53,967 nucleotides of DNA. Source: an uncultured Lachnospiraceae bacterium (lineage in GTDB: Bacteria > Bacillota > Clostridia > Lachnospirales > Lachnospiraceae). Position numbers and translations under genes: made by a program. The stretch is from assembly GCA_946615865.1 (NCBI GenBank), contig CAMOIJ010000015.1, forward strand, positions 1 through 53,967, in the 5' to 3' direction. Position 1 is the first letter of the stretch; the number at the start of each line of letters is the position of its first letter. A model generated the notes under the pieces. The model saw only the letters and a program-made list of their open reading frames with translations, searched no databases and was not told the origin of the DNA. Positions 40,615 through 49,265 of this stretch are shown here, one piece after another.

Positions 40615-41650
40615 ATCCGGTCACCTCCTCCACATCAAGGCCGCGCTCGATCAGATAGCTGATCATGCGCTCCTGAATCTCTTTGTCTCCGGGAAGGCCG
40701 AGGATCATCTCTCCTCTCGCCACGCCGTGCACATCCTTCGTATCCGCCCTCAGGATATTGACCGGTGTTCCCATAGTCAGCACCATATTGGCAATTACGG
40801 GCTCAAAAGATGACTGCGTTCCAAATACTATACGGATCCTGCGGTCCTCGTGCAGAAGCGGAACTGTACCGGCCGCGTTCTCCTCCGAAGTCCACTCGTC
40901 GGGATCCTTTCCCTCGATGATAAGCTGTTTCGCCGCCCTGGACTTGGGATGTGTGAAGATCTCCTCCACAAGGCCGTTCTCCACAAGGCTTCCCTTTTCA
41001 ATGATCGCCACGTTGTTGCAGATCTCCCGCACTACGGACATCTGATGCGTGATAATGATGATCGTGATGCCCGTCTCCGCGTTGATCTTTTTAAGAAGGT
41101 CAAGTATGGAGGCCGTCGTCTGCGGATCCAGCGCGCTTGTCGCTTCGTCGCACAGAAGGATCTTGGGGTCGCATGCCAGAGCCCTGGCGATCGCCACTCT
41201 CTGCCTCTGTCCGCCCGAGAGCTGAGCGGGATAGGCCTTCTCTTTATCTTCGAGGCCTACCGTCTTAAGCAGTTCTCTTGCCTTTATGACAGCATCCTTC
41301 TTTCGGATTCCCTGGATCTGCAGGGGGAAGCACACATTATCGATCACTGACTTCTGCATCAGCAGGTTGAAACTCTGAAAGATCATACCTATGCTGCTGC
41401 GAAGCGCTCTCAGTTCTCTGTCCGAGAGACTGCCGAGGTCCTGGCCCTCGACAATGACCTGCCCGCTCGTGGGGACCTCCAGAAAATTCAGGCACCGGAC
41501 GAGCGTGCTCTTTCCCGCGCCGGACATACCGATTATTCCGTAAATATCACCTTTTTCAATGGACAGATTGATGTCCCTGAGCGCATCCACCTGTCCCTCT
41601 TTGGTCGTGAAGGTCTTGCTCAGATGTTTTACTTCTACGATCTGCGGCAT
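40601..41650 (-). CDS. metN: Methionine ABC transporter ATP-binding protein
   Basis: 349 residues. Walker A GMSGAGKSTLV (about 39-49), Q-loop FQSFNLL, signature [16 protein letters not shown], Walker B ILLCDEATSALD and switch His in IITHQM. The C-terminal NIL domain (about 265-349, ending GDKEIQERMISYLIERG) binds methionine and inhibits transport when the cell is replete. GGAGGAG precedes the ATG. No S-box or T-box is visible upstream; a TTGACT/TAAACT pair about 90 bases upstream may be the promoter. Confidence 0.95.
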   Translation of the reverse strand: MPQIVEVKHLSKTFTTKEGQVDALRDINLSIEKGDIYGIIGMSGAGKSTLVRCLNFLEVPTSGQVIVEGQDLGSLSDRELRALRSSIGMIFQSFNLLMQKSVIDNVCFPLQIQGIRKKDAVIKARELLKTVGLEDKEKAYPAQLSGGQRQRVAIARALACDPKILLCDEATSALDPQTTASILDLLKKINAETGITIIIITHQMSVVREICNNVAIIEKGSLVENGLVEEIFTHPKSRAAKQLIIEGKDPDEWTSEENAAGTVPLLHEDRRIRIVFGTQSSFEPVIANMVLTMGTPVNILRADTKDVHGVARGEMILGLPGDKEIQERMISYLIERGLDVEEVTGYAQS

Positions 41651-41787
41651 TATCTCCTCCTCATAAGATCAGCAGGAAATCTGTATTCTCTGTTCCCTGC
41701 CGTTAAGATTCCAATACCTAAAGTTTAAACACTTCCTCAGGAAAGTCAATAGCGCGGGAGATGTCAAGATCCTGACTATATCCATAT

Positions 41788-41839
41788 AAAAAACAGACAG
41801 AACGGCATGGGATTCCCGGTACCGGACTGTCTGTTTTTT
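41788..41839. terminator. Terminator after potD
   Basis: AAAAAACAGACAG and CTGTCTGTTTTTT enclose a 26-base loop that itself contains short inverted repeats. U tracts exist on both strands. The adjoining 41651-41787 contains only the metN promoter region. Confidence 0.8.
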
Positions 41840-41869
41840 GACGTGTTTATGCTCAGACTCACCCTGAGA

Positions 41870-43435
41870 TCATTTTTCTTTTATCTTCTTTCTCACCGCT
41901 TTGACCCGTCTCACGATCAGATACAGCACACCTGCAGCTGCCACAGCAGCCAGGAGCCATCCCCAAACGGGCACATTCTTGAGATTGTAACACCGCACAT
42001 TGATCCACATCTGGTTGATCGCTGCTGTCTGCTTCTCATCAAAGCATGTCATGATCGATGACCTGCGCATGACGTCATCCGGGGGATAAGCCGCGTAGAG
42101 CTGTCTCTCCAGCATCTCCACAGGCGCCTCGATCACATATTCTCCTTTGGCTCCATCCTCGTCAAAAAAGTACCCGAGGTCATACTCCTGCGTCTCTTCG
42201 GCGTCGTCCTCCGCGCTGTAGTTGTAATCCGCGTACTCAAAGACCGTGGGATCATCGCCTCCCGAAATGACCGAAGTATACCCGATGTAATACATGTTGC
42301 GGACGACGTTGTCCGGTCTTGAACAGAAGTTAATAAAAGCCTCCGCCGCGTGCTGTTTGGCTTCGCTGTCCCTGATCCCGTTTTTGAGCATCACCCATCC
42401 GTCAAAATAGATATTCGTGCTCTCCACGGGAACGGCGAACGCGAGATCAAAATCGTCCTCCGCGGCCTGATCGAGCGAATAAACGCCGTCACCGGACCAC
42501 TGATAGTTGGCTACCACCTTGCCGGTGATCATATCCGATTTTCCCGAATCTGTCTCAAAGGAGTAGACATTGTCCTTGCACATCTGCAGATAGTCCTGGA
42601 CCTGAGCGATCATCTCCGGGGAAGTGTCGTTCATCTCCTCTTCGAGTTTCTTCGCGTAATCCGGATCGGAGGTGAATTCCGGTGAAGTCAAAAGGTCTGA
42701 TTTGATCGCTCCGACCGCGGCAAAATAGGAGTCTCTGACATTGTCCTTGATGGTAACCTGACGGCTGTATTTGGGATTACTAAGGATCTTCCAGGTCGAG
42801 GCCTCTTCCCTGTCGACGATCTCCGGATTATAAACGATTCCCGTCACTCCCCACATATAGCCTGCCGCATAGCGGCTCCAGGGCTCGCCGCCGATCTCAT
42901 GTTCATCAAAGATCTTTCTGATATAGGGCGAAACGCCGTTTATATAGTAGTTGTTCTCAATATCAGGATCAAAGAATTCCTCAGAAAGCGGCACTGTCTG
43001 CCCTTCTCTCATCAGCTTCATGATCATGTATTCCGAAGGGCAGACAAGATCGAACTCATCGCCCAGGGTAAGCATATTGTAGAGGTCCTCATTGGTTCCG
43101 AAAGTGGAATACTCCACTTTTACCTTCACGCCGTAGTTCTCTTCGTACCACTCCTCAAAGTCCTCGATCATGGAATTTTCACCGATGATATCGCCGGATT
43201 CCAGTTCGATCGTCTCCTCCTCGTCCCAGTCTCCGAGATCGATGTATTCCTCCCAGTTGCAGACCCTGAGAACGACCTCTGCCTCATCCCTGCCTGCCGC
43301 CAGCGCATCCGCGGGCACAGCCATAAATACTCCGGCGATCGTCGTCACTGCAACAGCAGCAGCGGCCGCTGCTGCAGACAGAGATCTGAATGCTCTTCCG
43401 GTGGAAAGCCTGCTGTTTCCGTTATTCTTTCGCAT
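41870..43435 (-). CDS. potD: Polyamine ABC transporter substrate-binding protein with C-terminal membrane anchor
   Basis: 521 residues. Signal-type N-terminus with an Ala-rich hydrophobic core ending VPADALAAG (residues 37-45) and no lipobox Cys. The binding fold starts LRVCNWEEYIDLGDWDE, with further PotD marks VEYSTFGTNEDLYNML, WGVTGIVYNP and FAVPVEST-FDGWVMLKNG. Unlike classical PotD (about 350 residues), an acidic insertion and a C-terminal helix (VWGWLLAAVAAAGVLYLIV, about 485-505) with a basic tail follow, so the protein is likely tethered by that helix. Overlaps potC by 14 bases; GGAGG lies in potC. Confidence 0.9.
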   Translation of the reverse strand: MRKNNGNSRLSTGRAFRSLSAAAAAAAVAVTTIAGVFMAVPADALAAGRDEAEVVLRVCNWEEYIDLGDWDEEETIELESGDIIGENSMIEDFEEWYEENYGVKVKVEYSTFGTNEDLYNMLTLGDEFDLVCPSEYMIMKLMREGQTVPLSEEFFDPDIENNYYINGVSPYIRKIFDEHEIGGEPWSRYAAGYMWGVTGIVYNPEIVDREEASTWKILSNPKYSRQVTIKDNVRDSYFAAVGAIKSDLLTSPEFTSDPDYAKKLEEEMNDTSPEMIAQVQDYLQMCKDNVYSFETDSGKSDMITGKVVANYQWSGDGVYSLDQAAEDDFDLAFAVPVESTNIYFDGWVMLKNGIRDSEAKQHAAEAFINFCSRPDNVVRNMYYIGYTSVISGGDDPTVFEYADYNYSAEDDAEETQEYDLGYFFDEDGAKGEYVIEAPVEMLERQLYAAYPPDDVMRRSSIMTCFDEKQTAAINQMWINVRCYNLKNVPVWGWLLAAVAAAGVLYLIVRRVKAVRKKIKEK

Positions 43436-44225
43436 GGCTTCCTCCTTCCTTCTGCAGAGCTCTGACATTCATTCCTATTACGATCAGCACCACAACGGCA
43501 AAGATCACGGTTGACAGAGCCCAGAGAGCAGTCTTGATCGTCGTCTGGGATCCCTTTGTCGCGTTGACTACATAAGTACTGATCGTGTCAAACATCGCGG
43601 GCTTTGTATAGGTTGAGATAAAATAGTCATCCAGAGACAGTGTGATCGCCAGTGCGAAGCCGGAGACGATTCCGGGCACGATCTGCGGGATCACGATCTC
43701 AAACAGAGCGGTGAGCGGTGTCGCGCCGAGATCCAGCGCGGCCTCGTAAATACTGGAATCCATCTGTTTGATCTTGGGCATTACGGACAAGAATACAAAA
43801 GGGGCGCACAGCGTAACATGGCCGGCCACCAGCGGTATGAATGTATCCTTGCTGATATGAAATACTACCACCAGCAGAATACAGATGGAGAAACCTGTCA
43901 CGACGTCCGCGTTGACTACGGGGACCTGGTTCAGTGAACCGATCAGTGTGGAGACCCTTTTCCCGGAATAAAATGCTCCGATCGCGCCCAGTGTTCCCAG
44001 AACAGTCGCGATCGCTGCGGATCCCAGAGCCAGAAGCAGCGTTCCGCGGATCATATCTGTCAGTTCCGGCGTCGTGAACAGCGTCACATAGTTCTGCAGG
44101 GAAAAGCCCCTGATCGCGCCGATCTGAGTGGCGCTTGTAAAACTGTACACCGCCAGGATCAGGATCGGGAGATAGATAAACAGCAGCATGATAATAAGAT
44201 ACGCACGTTTCAATATTTTGACCAT
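43422..44225 (-). CDS. potC: Polyamine ABC transporter permease PotC-like
   Basis: 267-residue permease with six helices. IYLPILILAVYSFT at the N-terminus and the cytoplasmic EAA loop SSIYEAALDLGATPLTALFEIVIPQ (residues about 157-181) are typical. Starts one base before the end of potB (TAATG). Confidence 0.92.
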   Translation of the reverse strand: MVKILKRAYLIIMLLFIYLPILILAVYSFTSATQIGAIRGFSLQNYVTLFTTPELTDMIRGTLLLALGSAAIATVLGTLGAIGAFYSGKRVSTLIGSLNQVPVVNADVVTGFSICILLVVVFHISKDTFIPLVAGHVTLCAPFVFLSVMPKIKQMDSSIYEAALDLGATPLTALFEIVIPQIVPGIVSGFALAITLSLDDYFISTYTKPAMFDTISTYVVNATKGSQTTIKTALWALSTVIFAVVVLIVIGMNVRALQKEGGSHAKE

Positions 44226-45010
44226 TACAGCAGCGCGCCTCCTCTCTCATTTTCCTCTCCGGGCTCCGTAGTGAGCAGGGTGAAGAGACAGATGATCGCC
44301 AGAAGGATCAGCGCGATCATGGATCCTCCGTGCCAGTTATAGGCGGAGAAATAGCTTCCGATGAGACTGCCCATGATGTAGGTGCTGTTGTACAGCATAT
44401 CCAGAACGACATAGTTGGTCATTGCCGGCAGAAATACCATGGACACGCCGCTGACAATGCCGGGAACCGACAAAGGCAATGTCACCTGCAGGAATGTGTG
44501 CAGATCATCCGCGCCCAGATCCATAGCCGCTTCGCGCAGCGCGCCGTCCAGTTTGGAAAGCGTTGTGTAGATCGGAAGGATCATAAAGGGCAGAAAATCA
44601 TATGTGATACCGACTACCGCATTCGTGAAAGGGTACCTGGCCAGATTTCCTTCAATCAGTGTCAGCACTTCCTTGAGCGCGGTAATGCGCAGTGAAAAGT
44701 TGATCCACATAGGCAGTACGAAGACCATGATGATCACGGACTTCGTCCTGAGTTCGCTCATCGCCAGGATATACGCGATGGGATAAGCCAGCAGAAGGCA
44801 CACGACTGTCGTCACAAACGCGATCGCAAGACTGTAAAACAGAGTGCCCAGTGTGTTGGGATCCGTAAAAAATCCCGTCAGATTCTCCAGTGTGAACTGT
44901 CCCTGTCCGTTCGTAAAGGCGTAGATCACAATAACGATCAGAGGCGCCACTACGAAAAGCAGCAAAAAGACAGCATATGGAATTCCCAGATTCTTTCTTG
45001 AAAATCTCAA
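44225..45010 (-). CDS. potB: Polyamine ABC transporter permease PotB-like
   Basis: 261-residue permease with six helices. FVVAPLIVIVIYAFT at the N-terminus and ALREAAMDLGADDLHTFLQVTLPLS as the EAA loop. The start is TTG at 45010, 7 bases after GGAGG; no ATG exists at this position. Downstream of potA by 18 bases and overlapping potC by one base. Confidence 0.92.
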   Translation of the reverse strand: MRFSRKNLGIPYAVFLLLFVVAPLIVIVIYAFTNGQGQFTLENLTGFFTDPNTLGTLFYSLAIAFVTTVVCLLLAYPIAYILAMSELRTKSVIIMVFVLPMWINFSLRITALKEVLTLIEGNLARYPFTNAVVGITYDFLPFMILPIYTTLSKLDGALREAAMDLGADDLHTFLQVTLPLSVPGIVSGVSMVFLPAMTNYVVLDMLYNSTYIMGSLIGSYFSAYNWHGGSMIALILLAIICLFTLLTTEPGEENERGGALL

Positions 45011-45028
45011 TGTTATTCCTCCCCGGCT

Positions 45029-46471
45029 TTACTTCTTCCTGATCGTGAATGTCATCTTGTCAATAGGCATCAGGAGACTGACGCTGTCCCCAAGGTTCCA
45101 CAGATACTCGTCGTTGACAACGAAATCCTGCTCGAGTTCCGTGTGGATGACGTAACTGTAGTGGTCGCCCTTGTAGATGAGGTTGCTGATCGTACCCTTG
45201 ACAAGTCCCGCGTCCTGATCGTCCGTCATCTGGATATCGCTGGGGCCGATCGCCACCTGGATGCGCACGCGTTTGGGGTCGATAGCCTCTCCGCTGGCAT
45301 CCTGAAGAGTTCCGTCCTCTCTTCTGGAGCTGCCCTTGATGATCTTGGTCACGCTGGTATCCAGAAGATGTCCGTTGTACTCGAGCTTAAAGTCTTTATT
45401 GATATCGGCGAAGAAGAAGTTTGTGTGGTCCTCTGCGAGCATGATGTGGATATTATCGGGCTCAACGCGGATTCCGACATGGTCTCCCACCTTCGCGGAG
45501 TGAACAGTCTGGCTCACGATCTCGTTCTTGCCGGAGAGCACGGCGATCTCATAGTGCATTCCCTTGAAGATCACGGAGTCCACGACGCCCTGGATCACGC
45601 CGAGCTCGGGCTTTGTCAGTTCCACGTCCTCAGGCCTTACGACCGCTGTGATGTGAGTTCCCTCTTCATAATCATCTACGCAATCGAACTCACCGCCGCA
45701 GAATCTCGCGCGAAGCTTACCTGTCATCATTCCGTTGAAAATATTGCTTTCTCCGATGAAGTCGGCGACAAATGCGTTCTTCGGCTCGTTGTAGATATCC
45801 TCGGGCGTACCGATCTGCTGGATCTTGCCCTCGTTCATGACGACGATCTTGTCGGACATCGTCAGCGCCTCTTCCTGGTCATGAGTGACGTAGATAAAGG
45901 TGATGCCCAGTTTATCATGCATATCCTTGAGCTCGATCTGCATCTCCTTGCGCATCTTGAGATCCAGCGCGCCCAGGGGCTCATCGAGGAGCAGGATCTC
46001 GGGCTCGTTTACCAGCGCGCGGGCAATGGCGATACGCTGCTGCTGGCCGCCGGAAAGCGTGCTGACGCTTCTCTCCTCAAAACCTTCCAGATCCACCAGA
46101 TCCAGGACTCTGCGCACCTTGCGCTCGATCACGTCCTTGGGGGTCTTTTTCTGTTTAAGCCCGAAGGCGATGTTATTGTAAATATTCATATGGGGAAACA
46201 GAGCATATCTCTGAAAGACCGTGTTGACCGGTCTTTTATAAGGCGGAAGATCCTGGATCGATTTGCCGTTCAGCAGTATCTCCCCCGATGAAGGCATCAA
46301 AAATCCCGCGATCATGCGCAGTGTCGTCGTCTTGCCGCAGCCGGAAGGTCCAAGGAGCGTAACAAATTCTCCCCTCTTGACTTCCAAATTGAAGTTGTCT
46401 ACTGCCGTATAACCGTCCTCGTAGACCTTGGTGATCCCGCGCAGTTCAATAATGTTTGTGTTGTTCTCCAT
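45029..46471 (-). CDS. potA: Polyamine ABC transporter ATP-binding protein with duplicated TOBE domain
   Basis: 480 residues (classical PotA is about 370). Walker [16 protein letters not shown] (residues about 37-51), signature [17 protein letters not shown], Walker [13 protein letters not shown], switch His in VTHDQEEAL. The first TOBE domain (about 245-340, [18 protein letters not shown]) is followed by a hinge with [20 protein letters not shown] and a second TOBE-like unit (about 410-480, [18 protein letters not shown]). GGAG lies 9 bases before the ATG at 46471; an ATG at 46486 is possible. First gene of potABCD, below an XRE-cupin regulator. Confidence 0.93.
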   Translation of the reverse strand: MENNTNIIELRGITKVYEDGYTAVDNFNLEVKRGEFVTLLGPSGCGKTTTLRMIAGFLMPSSGEILLNGKSIQDLPPYKRPVNTVFQRYALFPHMNIYNNIAFGLKQKKTPKDVIERKVRRVLDLVDLEGFEERSVSTLSGGQQQRIAIARALVNEPEILLLDEPLGALDLKMRKEMQIELKDMHDKLGITFIYVTHDQEEALTMSDKIVVMNEGKIQQIGTPEDIYNEPKNAFVADFIGESNIFNGMMTGKLRARFCGGEFDCVDDYEEGTHITAVVRPEDVELTKPELGVIQGVVDSVIFKGMHYEIAVLSGKNEIVSQTVHSAKVGDHVGIRVEPDNIHIMLAEDHTNFFFADINKDFKLEYNGHLLDTSVTKIIKGSSRREDGTLQDASGEAIDPKRVRIQVAIGPSDIQMTDDQDAGLVKGTISNLIYKGDHYSYVIHTELEQDFVVNDEYLWNLGDSVSLLMPIDKMTFTIRKK

Positions 46472-46518
46472 TCCCTTGCTCTCCATATGCGTTGGTTTTT
46501 GTTTGCTATGTTTGTTAT

Positions 46519-46558
46519 CAAGCACCCCAAGTCCCTAATGCTCCGCATTCGACTTTGG
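46519..46558. repeat. Partial copy of the cloverleaf palindrome
   Basis: AGCACCCCAAGTCCCTAATG and a GCATTCGACTT arm repeat the first 40 bases of the full element at 46562-46717 with a few changes. It lies directly left of that copy. Confidence 0.75.
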
Positions 46559-46561
46559 ATG

Positions 46562-46717
46562 TTAACAGCACCCCAAGTCCCTAATGCTTCGCATTCGGGA
46601 CTTAGGGCGGACAGAGACGCTTCGCGTCTTGTCCGCCCCGGAAAAATGATCAAAAACGTCCCGGTGAACAAGTTCACCGTTCCTTATTTTGCTCATTTTT
46701 CCGGGGTGCTGTTTTAA
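46562..46717. repeat. Cloverleaf-like palindromic element between regulator and potA
   Basis: Ends TTAACAGCACCCC and GGGGTGCTGTTTTAA are terminal inverted repeats beside TTAA. Inside are three hairpins in series: AAGTCCC...GGGACTT (46575-46603, with AATGC/GCATT), GGGCGGACA...TGTCCGCCC (46605-46637, with AGACGC/GCGTCT) and a long arm 46639-46702 with CGGTGAAC/GTTCACCG at its tip. It abuts the stop codon of the regulator gene. MITE-like; no transposase. Confidence 0.85.
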
Positions 46718-47272
46718 TTAAAACTCTGGAGGAGTACTAATCCAGAGAAACTTGGCGGGCCTGCTGCCCGAATTTTCGATCCGGTGCTTCTGTGACGCCT
46801 GATAGTAGAAACTCTCGCCGGATTTGATGTGATACACCTTGTCGCCGAGCCACAGATTCAGCCTTCCGCTCATCAGGTAGCCGAACTCTTCGCCGTTGTG
46901 CGGCTTGTCCTCCTCAAGAGAGGAGTGCGGCTGGATCACCACCAGAAGCGGTTCCATCTGAAACCGCTGCGCTGTGGGTACGATCCACTGCCTGCTGTTT
47001 CCCTGTTCGTCCAGTTTTTCAAAATATTCCTTTTCCGTAAAAACGACCTGCTCTTCTTCATCCTTGAAGAATTCCGCGGGTGTCGTTCCCAGACACTCGA
47101 TCAGGTCCATCAGCGTCACTACAGAAGCGGAAACCTGTCCTCTCTCAAGCTGGGAAATGAATCCCTTAGTGAGTTCTGTACGGTCCGCCAGTTCCTGCTG
47201 GGTCAGCCCGTTGCGGTTTCGATGGTTCCTGATCCTTCTGCCGATATCCCTGTTGATGCTGTCAGTATCCAT
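46718..47272 (-). CDS. XRE-family regulator with cupin domain (PuuR-like)
   Basis: 184 residues: N-terminal helix-turn-helix (residues about 10-64, RIRNHRNRNGLTQQELADRTELTKGFISQLERG) and a C-terminal cupin sensor (about 105-180, EEDKPHNGEEFGYLMSGRLNLWLGDKVYHIKSGESFYY). Members often repress polyamine genes and sense polyamines; adjacency to potABCD supports this. Repeats in its own promoter suggest autoregulation. GAGAGGAAGG precedes the ATG. The stop codon is at the edge of the palindromic element. Confidence 0.93.
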   Translation of the reverse strand: MDTDSINRDIGRRIRNHRNRNGLTQQELADRTELTKGFISQLERGQVSASVVTLMDLIECLGTTPAEFFKDEEEQVVFTEKEYFEKLDEQGNSRQWIVPTAQRFQMEPLLVVIQPHSSLEEDKPHNGEEFGYLMSGRLNLWLGDKVYHIKSGESFYYQASQKHRIENSGSRPAKFLWISTPPEF

Positions 47273-47367
47273 TCTTATTGCCTTCCTCTCTGGTCCGTTC
47301 AGCGGCTTTCGTCCTTGAGTTTTGAGATAACGGATAATTCCAATAATTAACTGAAAATATTCTAATG

Positions 47368-47412
47368 CTAAACTTTCCGGCCTGATTTACAATTATACTA
47401 TTACTAAACTTT
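47368..47412. promoter_or_regulatory. Direct repeats in the regulator promoter
   Basis: CTAAACTTT occurs at 47368-47376 and 47404-47412, 36 bp apart. One copy lies in the promoter spacer and the other about 20 bases downstream of the -10 box of the regulator gene. Candidate binding sites for the XRE-cupin protein. Confidence 0.4.
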
Positions 47413-47419
47413 GTGTCAA
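47392..47419 (-). promoter_or_regulatory. Promoter of the XRE-cupin regulator
   Basis: Perfect TTGACA and TATAAT on the minus strand, 16-base spacer. Confidence 0.9.
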
Positions 47420-47453
47420 TTATTACTTGATTTTTTCTAAAGAAAATATAAAT

Positions 47454-47483
47454 TTGACAGAGGCTTCGAAGGTATTCTACAGT
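47454..47483 (+). promoter_or_regulatory. Promoter of the metallophosphoesterase gene
   Basis: TTGACA and TACAGT on the plus strand, 18-base spacer, about 37 bases before the start codon. Confidence 0.7.
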
Positions 47484-47520
47484 AGAGAAAAGGATCTTCT
47501 ATGAATACGGAGGTTTTGAT

Positions 47521-48051
47521 ATGTGCAAGACTCATACAGACAGCAGGATCTTCCTGATCGCGGACACCCACTTCGGAGATGATAATATAAGACTTTATGA
47601 AGAGCGGCCGTTTCCTGATACTGATACAATGGATCTGGAAATGATCAGGCGCTGGAACTCGGTCGTGGGTGATCATGACCTTGTGTATCACCTCGGCGAT
47701 TTCTGCTCCGGCGGGCAGGAGCGATGCAGGGAACTTCTCTCCCGGCTGAAAGGGCACAAGTTTCTTGTGATGGGCAACCACGACTCTTATCTGTCTCCAC
47801 AGCAGTGGCGGGATCTGGGCTTTGAGGAGTGTTATGATCTTCCGGTCATATTAAAAGAATTTTTTATCCTCTCCCATACACCTCTTTATATCACTCGCAG
47901 CATGCCCTACGCCAATCTCTACGGTCATGTACACAGCAATCCTACCTACCGGTCCGTCAGCAGCCGCAGTGCCTGCGTCAGTGTGGAGCGCATTTACTAC
48001 AAGCCGATTCTTCTTGAAACACTGCGGGATCAGATGCTTGAAGAGGAATAA
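47521..48051 (+). CDS. Metallophosphoesterase (calcineurin-like)
   Basis: 176-residue single-domain phosphoesterase with the complete metal motif series: LIADTHFGD (residues about 12-20), HLGDFCSGG (Gly-Asp), MGNHDSY (GNHD), LSHTP and YGHVHS (GHxH). It should bind two divalent metals and cleave a phosphomonoester or diester. GGAGG lies 7 bases before the ATG. It is divergent from the XRE-cupin gene and is one of the few plus-strand genes. Substrate unknown. Confidence 0.92.
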   Translation: MCKTHTDSRIFLIADTHFGDDNIRLYEERPFPDTDTMDLEMIRRWNSVVGDHDLVYHLGDFCSGGQERCRELLSRLKGHKFLVMGNHDSYLSPQQWRDLGFEECYDLPVILKEFFILSHTPLYITRSMPYANLYGHVHSNPTYRSVSSRSACVSVERIYYKPILLETLRDQMLEEE

Positions 48052-48110
48052 TCGTTACTTCAGATACAAGTTATTGCTTTTTGCACGGTTCTGACGTCTT
48101 GATTCATTTC

Positions 48111-48370
48111 TGCCCTTTAAGTGCCGCTGGATATCCTCCGGCGGCACTTTAACGGCAATTCCAACCATTTTGATCATTTCTGCCCTTTGAATGCCGCTGG
48201 ATATCCTCCGGCGGCACTTTAACGGCAATTTCAACTGTTTTGATCATTTCTGCCCTTTGAGTGCCGATGGATACCCTCCAGCGGCACTTTAACGGCAATA
48301 CCAACTGTTTTAACCATTTCTACCTTTTTAGTGCCGCTGGACACCTTCCAGCGGCACTTAAAGGGCAGTC
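48111..48370. repeat. Four-unit 70-bp tandem hairpin array
   Basis: TGCCGCTGG-type starts at 48122, 48192, 48262 and 48332 are exactly 70 bases apart. Each unit folds into an about 20-bp hairpin (AAGTGCCGCTGG with CCGGCGGCACTT, extended by TGCC/GGCA). Units 1 and 2 have a T-G pair where units 3 and 4 have T-A, so pairing is preserved. It lies between convergent genes; bases 48052-48452 contain no ORF beyond this array and the next terminator. Confidence 0.9.
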
Positions 48371-48414
48371 GGCCTAATTTTTGAAAAAAGCCTGCTGCCA
48401 CTGCACACAAAACA

Positions 48415-48446
48415 CCCCCGGATTTGAACCACTTCAAATCCGGGGG
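48415..48446. terminator. Terminator of the oligopeptide ABC operon
   Basis: CCCCCGGATTTGAA, loop CCAC, TTCAAATCCGGGGG: a perfect 14-bp stem. The minus-strand tail is TGTTTTG. Confidence 0.85.
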
Positions 48447-48452
48447 CTTTCT

Positions 48453-49265
48453 TTACTGCGCTGCCGCCAGCAGCTGCTTCGTGTATTCTTCCTTCGGATG
48501 ATCGTAAACTTCATCCACTGTTCCCTGCTCCACAATTCTTCCCTTTTTCATGACAAGGACTCTGTCGCAGAGCTGATACACGACGTTGAGGTCGTGGGAA
48601 ATGAACAGATAGCTCAGGTCCAGTTCCTCCCGCAGATCGCGAAGAAGCTGCAGGATCTGTGCCTGGATCGTCACGTCCAGCGCGGAGACCGGTTCGTCCG
48701 CGATGATAAAGCGGGGTCTTCTGATCAGGGCTGCCGCGATGCTGACGCGCTGCCTCTGGCCACCGGACAGTTCCGAAGGCCTTGCAGTCAGAACCTCCTG
48801 CGAAAGCTCTACTTTGGCGAGCATATCGCGGACGCGTCGCTTTCTCTCTGTCTCATCGTATTTTCCGAATACGCGGAGAGGCTCTTCCAGCGACCACTCC
48901 ACCGTATATGCGGGATTCAGCGAGCTGTAGGGATCCTGGAAAATGATCTGCGGGCGCTTTGTGTAGTGCACAATGCTTCCCTCCTCAGGCTCGAGCATCC
49001 CGAGGATCATTCTGGCCAGAGTTGACTTACCTGTTCCGCTCTCGCCGACAAGACCCATGATCTCGCCGTGGCGAATGTTGAAATCCACATCGTAGAGGAC
49101 CTGCTGGTACTTGCCTTTGCCGAAGAGTCCCGGCGTGCGGTACCCGCCGCTCACATGATTTACCTCGAGTACAAGCTGCTTTTGGGCTTCAGTCACCGCC
49201 TCAGCGGCAGGATCAGCGCCGAATCCTGTCATCGATGTGATCGTGTTCAGAATACTGTCAGCCAT
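48453..49265 (-). CDS. Oligopeptide/dipeptide ABC transporter ATP-binding protein (DppF/OppF type)
   Basis: 270 residues. Walker [16 protein letters not shown]-loop [12 protein letters not shown] (characteristic of DppF/OppF), signature [16 protein letters not shown], Walker [17 protein letters not shown] at 49265 follows AGGAGG; it overlaps the DppD-type gene by 8 bases. It energises import with its partner. Last gene of the operon. Confidence 0.92.
   Translation of the reverse strand: MADSILNTITSMTGFGADPAAEAVTEAQKQLVLEVNHVSGGYRTPGLFGKGKYQQVLYDVDFNIRHGEIMGLVGESGTGKSTLARMILGMLEPEEGSIVHYTKRPQIIFQDPYSSLNPAYTVEWSLEEPLRVFGKYDETERKRRVRDMLAKVELSQEVLTARPSELSGGQRQRVSIAAALIRRPRFIIADEPVSALDVTIQAQILQLLRDLREELDLSYLFISHDLNVVYQLCDRVLVMKKGRIVEQGTVDEVYDHPKEEYTKQLLAAAQ

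Noticed and set aside
41651..41787. S-box or T-box upstream of metN
   Set aside because: No conserved SAM-riboswitch or T-box core and no leader terminator; only a plausible promoter is visible.
48111..48370. CRISPR array or integron attC array
   Set aside because: Repeat and intervening sequence are both conserved, with no spacers, no cassette ORFs and no integrase.
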